Source: Pseudaeromonas sp041441555
Lineage (GTDB): Bacteria > Pseudomonadota > Gammaproteobacteria > Enterobacterales > Aeromonadaceae
DNA: 41,158 bases
Reading direction: 5' to 3'
Assembly (NCBI GenBank): GCA_041441555.1
Contig: JASDSW010000094.1
Location: 1-41,158 of the forward strand
The position numbers and the translations under genes are program-made. This document shows, piece by piece, positions 38,309 to 41,158 of this stretch. Below the pieces are notes generated by a model, which saw nothing but the letters and a program-made list of their open reading frames with translations, was not told where the DNA came from and made no database searches. Positions within the stretch are counted from its first letter, which is position 1; each line of letters starts with the position of its first letter.

Positions 38309-39526
38309 ATGGCTGGTGTATTGGCGATGATACTGGCGGGAGGAGAAGGCACTCGCCTGCAACCCCTGACGGTCACCCGCAGCAAACCTGCGGTTCCCTT
38401 CGGCGGCAGTTATCGTCTGATCGATTTTGTCCTGAACAACTTCGTCAACTCCGACTTCCTGCGCATCTATGTCTTGACCCAATTCAAGTCGCAATCCCTC
38501 TACCTGCACATGAAGAAGGGGTGGAACCTGACCGGGATCACCGGCCGCTTCATCGACCCGATCCCGGCCCAGATGCGCATGGGCAAACGCTGGTATGACG
38601 GCACCGCCGATGCCATCTATCAGAATCTGGGCTTTGTCGAGCTCAGCGCGCCCGACCATGTCTGCATCTTCGGCAGCGACCACATCTACAAGATGGATAT
38701 CCGCCAGATGCTGGATTTTCACAAGGAGCAGAAGGCGGTGCTCACCGTGGCCGCCATCCGGGTCCCCATCGACGAAGCCCACCGCTTCGGCATCATCGAG
38801 GTCGATGAAACCGGGCGCATGATCGGTTTCGAAGAGAAGCCGCGACACCCCAAACCCCTGCCGAGCGATGGCCAGTATGCACTGGCCTCCATGGGCAACT
38901 ACATCTTCGAGGCGAACACCCTGTATGCCGAGCTGGCATCCGATGCCGAGAACGAACACTCCAGTCACGATTTCGGCCGCGACATCATTCCCGATCTCTA
39001 TTCGCGAGCCGCCGTCTACGTCTACGACTTCAGCAACAACCAGGTGGAAGGCGAGAAAACCGGCGTCTATTGGCGGGATGTGGGCACTATCGATAGCTAC
39101 TGGCAGGCGCACATGGATCTGGTGTCGGATAATCCACCCTTCTCGCTCTACAACCGCAAGTGGCCGCTGCACACCTACTACCCCCCCTTGCCCCCGGCCA
39201 CCTTCGTCGATACCACGGAGCACAGGGCCAGCATCTCCCACTCGCAGATCTCGGCGGGTTGCTACGTCCAGGGCAGCACCATCGAACGCAGCGTGCTGGG
39301 ATTTCGCTGCAATCTGGCCTGTGGCAGCACGATTGAGGAGTCGGTGTTACTCGGCGACGTCAAGATTGGCGAAGGGTGCCGCATCCGCCGCGCCATCATC
39401 GATAAACATGTCGAAATTGCACCCGGCGTCGTGATCGGTGAAAATTTGGCTCACGACCGGGAGCGGTTCACCGTCTCGGACGAGGGAATTATTGTCGTGC
39501 CCAAAGGCGCCAGAGTTGGTTTTTAA
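38309..39526 (+). CDS. glgC: Glucose-1-phosphate adenylyltransferase
   Basis: GlgC makes ADP-glucose from ATP and glucose 1-phosphate, the controlled step of glycogen synthesis. The 405 residues begin MAGVLAMILAGGEGTRLQPL with the nucleotide loop, followed by SKPAVPFGGSYRLIDF. The sugar-binding region FEEKPRHP lies near residue 173, and a C-terminal beta-helix with hexapeptide repeats (about 305-390) completes the fold. GGAG lies 7 nt before the ATG. glgA follows after 3 bp. glgB, glgX and glgP are not in this window. Confidence 0.96.
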   Translation: MAGVLAMILAGGEGTRLQPLTVTRSKPAVPFGGSYRLIDFVLNNFVNSDFLRIYVLTQFKSQSLYLHMKKGWNLTGITGRFIDPIPAQMRMGKRWYDGTADAIYQNLGFVELSAPDHVCIFGSDHIYKMDIRQMLDFHKEQKAVLTVAAIRVPIDEAHRFGIIEVDETGRMIGFEEKPRHPKPLPSDGQYALASMGNYIFEANTLYAELASDAENEHSSHDFGRDIIPDLYSRAAVYVYDFSNNQVEGEKTGVYWRDVGTIDSYWQAHMDLVSDNPPFSLYNRKWPLHTYYPPLPPATFVDTTEHRASISHSQISAGCYVQGSTIERSVLGFRCNLACGSTIEESVLLGDVKIGEGCRIRRAIIDKHVEIAPGVVIGENLAHDRERFTVSDEGIIVVPKGARVGF

Positions 39527-39529
39527 TTC

Positions 39530-40987
39530 ATGAATATTCTTTTCATTGCCTCCGAAGTCGAGAGCTTCGCCAAAACCGGCGGTCTGGCCGATGTCGCCAA
39601 GGCGTTGCCGCTGGCTCTCAAGCGCCGGGGACATGACGTCCGCATCGTCATGCCCTACTACGCCAGCATCGCCAATCGCGAGAAGGCCCAACATCTGGGT
39701 GGTTTCACTCTGCCGACGCGGCCGGGTCACACCGATATTCCCTACCAAGTCCGGCAGATGGAGCTCGATGACGTCCCGGTCATGCTGATCGATTTCCCCA
39801 ACTACTTCGATCGCAAGAGTCTGTACGCCGAGAACAACAACGCCTACCCGGATAACGGCGAGCGCTTCGCATTTTTTTCCGGTGCCTGCCTGCAGGTCAG
39901 CGAACAGATCGGCTTCAAACCGGACATAGTGCACTGCAACGACTGGCATACCGCGCTGGTGCCCATGCTGCTGAAGACCCGGTATGCCAATAACCCGTTT
40001 TTTCAGGGGACGCGCAGCGTATTGACCATTCACAACGGCGCCTTCCAGGGGGTCTTCGAGCGCAACCAGCTGTGGGCCCTGCCGGAAGTCACCGACACCT
40101 ACAACGAATCCATCTTGCAGGGACACGCCTACATCAACTTCCTCAAGTGTGGCGTGCTCTATGCCGACAAGATCAATGCGGTCAGCCCCAGTTACGCCTC
40201 CGAGTTGATGACCTACCTCGGCGGCCACGGCATGGCCAAGAACTTCCAGGAGCGCTCCAGTGATATCCGCGGGATCATCAACGGCTGTGACTACGCCGAC
40301 TGGGATCCCAAGAGCGATCCGCTGATCCCGGTCAACTATGATCTCAACCGTCTCGACGACAAGGCGCTGTGCAAACACGCCCTGCAGAAGCGGGCGGGGC
40401 TGGAGATCGGCGACACACCGCTGTTTGGCATGGTCTGTCGGTTGACCGAACAGAAGGGGCTGAATCTGTTGCTGCCGATCCTGGAACGTTTCCTGGTCCA
40501 CCGGGTGCAGGTGGTCATGGTCGGGACCGGCGAACCCGCTCTCGAGGAGCGACTCACCGAGATGATGCAGGCCCATCCGGAGCGGCTGGCCTATCTGAAT
40601 GCCCACGACAACGCGCTGGCTCACCTGGTGGAAGCGGGCAGTGACTTCTTCCTGATGCCCTCGCTGTTTGAACCCTGCGGACTAAATCAGATGTACAGCC
40701 TGGCCTATGGCACCCTGCCCATCGTCCGCTCGGTCGGTGGGCTGCGCGATACCGTCATCGACTATGACCAGCAAGCCAAGCGGGCCACCGGGTTCAGCTT
40801 CCAGGAGCCGGAGCCTCTGGCCCTGCTGACCACCCTGCGCCGCGCCCTGCTGTTCTTCCTGCAAGAACCGGATGAGTATCGCCGCGTGCAGCAGACGGCG
40901 ATGCGCACCCGCTATCTGTGGAGCGACTCGGTGCTCAGTTATGAACAGATGTATCGGGATGCGCTGGGACTCACGGGCGAGCGTTAG
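39530..40987 (+). CDS. glgA: Glycogen synthase
   Basis: GlgA is a GT5 glycosyltransferase that adds glucose from ADP-glucose to the growing alpha-1,4 glucan. The 485 residues have the ADP-glucose motif KTGGLADV near residue 15, HCNDWHTALVP near residue 130, and the C-terminal FEPCGLNQMYSLAYGTLPIV with the catalytic Glu. It starts 3 bp after glgC; translation is probably coupled because no good ribosome site is seen. A GGCTGG/CCAGCC inverted repeat after the stop (about 40997-41019) lacks a plus-strand T-run. Confidence 0.96.
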   Translation: MNILFIASEVESFAKTGGLADVAKALPLALKRRGHDVRIVMPYYASIANREKAQHLGGFTLPTRPGHTDIPYQVRQMELDDVPVMLIDFPNYFDRKSLYAENNNAYPDNGERFAFFSGACLQVSEQIGFKPDIVHCNDWHTALVPMLLKTRYANNPFFQGTRSVLTIHNGAFQGVFERNQLWALPEVTDTYNESILQGHAYINFLKCGVLYADKINAVSPSYASELMTYLGGHGMAKNFQERSSDIRGIINGCDYADWDPKSDPLIPVNYDLNRLDDKALCKHALQKRAGLEIGDTPLFGMVCRLTEQKGLNLLLPILERFLVHRVQVVMVGTGEPALEERLTEMMQAHPERLAYLNAHDNALAHLVEAGSDFFLMPSLFEPCGLNQMYSLAYGTLPIVRSVGGLRDTVIDYDQQAKRATGFSFQEPEPLALLTTLRRALLFFLQEPDEYRRVQQTAMRTRYLWSDSVLSYEQMYRDALGLTGER

Positions 40988-41062
40988 TGCCTCCCGGCTG
41001 GCGATAAAAAAACCAGCCCCAAAAAAATGACGTTGATCCACCAACTATTCGCGCTGCAGAGG

Positions 41063-41090
41063 TTGACGTCCCGGGCAGAATAGATAGAAT
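41063..41090 (+). promoter_or_regulatory. Promoter of tRNA-Leu
   Basis: -35 TTGACG (41063-41068), 16-nt spacer, -10 TAGAAT (41085-41090), and a G/C-rich discriminator (GCCAGCCG) as in stable-RNA promoters, 14 nt before the mature tRNA 5' end. Confidence 0.8.
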
Positions 41091-41104
41091 GCCAGCCGCA
41101 AGAT

Positions 41105-41158
41105 GCGAGGGTGGCGGAATTGGTAGACGCGCTAGCTTCAGGTGTTAGTGCCTTCGGG
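41105..41158 (+). tRNA. tRNA-Leu (anticodon CAG), 3' part outside window
   Basis: GCGAGGG acceptor strand, D-arm GGCGGAATTGGTAGACGC, anticodon arm CTAGCTTCAGGTGTTAG with anticodon CAG, and the start of the long variable arm (TGCCTTCGGG). The sequence is nearly identical to enterobacterial tRNA-Leu(CAG). It is cut by the window edge. Confidence 0.95.

Noticed and set aside
40997..41019. GGCTGG/CCAGCC inverted repeat after glgA as terminator
   Set aside because: The loop is 11 nt and no T-run follows on the plus strand. It is weak on both strands, so the glgA terminator is left unassigned.
1..41158. CRISPR arrays, insertion sequences, integrons
   Set aside because: No regularly spaced direct repeats, transposase or integrase genes, or terminal inverted repeats flanked by target duplications were found by eye.

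Overview
The window is about 41 kb of GC-rich gammaproteobacterial chromosome. The gene order pdxJ-recO-era-rnc-lepB-lepA-rseCBA-rpoE | nadB | ygfX-sdhE | ygfZ, together with ravA-viaA, pyrL-pyrBI, fldB, pntAB and glgCA, points to the Aeromonadales (Aeromonas, Oceanimonas or a close relative). That placement comes from family resemblance and synteny, not from a database search. Nearly all of the sequence is coding and reads as core chromosome; no insertion sequence, prophage, integron or CRISPR array was seen.

Layout. Positions 1-8304 (minus strand) hold one long run: rpoE-rseA-rseB-rseC (envelope stress sigma factor and its control), then lepA-lepB-rnc-era-recO-pdxJ with mostly overlapping stop/start codons. 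A sigma-E-type promoter precedes rpoE. nadB diverges from rpoE and ends at a bidirectional terminator. An AT-rich orphan gene follows, then sdhE-ygfX (minus) diverging from ygfZ (plus). Positions 12712-19959 are more accessory: a SulP transporter followed by a tandem Usp protein, a periplasmic THI5/NMT1-like sensor fused to a diguanylate cyclase, a lipoprotein, and a small cluster of a DUF2167 membrane protein, an M50 intramembrane protease and a tiny 11-residue-repeat lipoprotein. pntA-pntB, the lipocalin blc, an FAA1-type acyl-CoA synthetase, a membrane thioredoxin-fold protein and the holD-rimI-M23 peptidase run follow. ravA-viaA has a near-perfect CRP box upstream.

Positions 31678-35312 hold tRNA-Trp, the attenuated pyrL-pyrB-pyrI operon, an orphan chromosomal ParA-type ATPase with a ribbon-helix-helix partner, and fldB. 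A yqaB-like phosphatase and dapA are on the minus strand, and rsmC diverges from dapA. The right end has glgC-glgA and the 5' part of tRNA-Leu(CAG).

The most novel signal is in front of dapA. The leader contains a 23-codon reading frame with five lysine codons. A strong intrinsic terminator follows it, ending about 35 nt before the dapA start. The leader stop codon lies in a segment that can pair with the 5' arm of that terminator. This has the architecture of ribosome-mediated attenuation, here on the first committed gene of lysine/diaminopimelate synthesis, where I know of no described lysine leader peptide. The ParA/RHH pair, the DUF2167-M50-lipoprotein cluster and the THI5-GGDEF fusion are the next most interesting items. 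All functions are inferred from sequence; no searches or folding programs were run.
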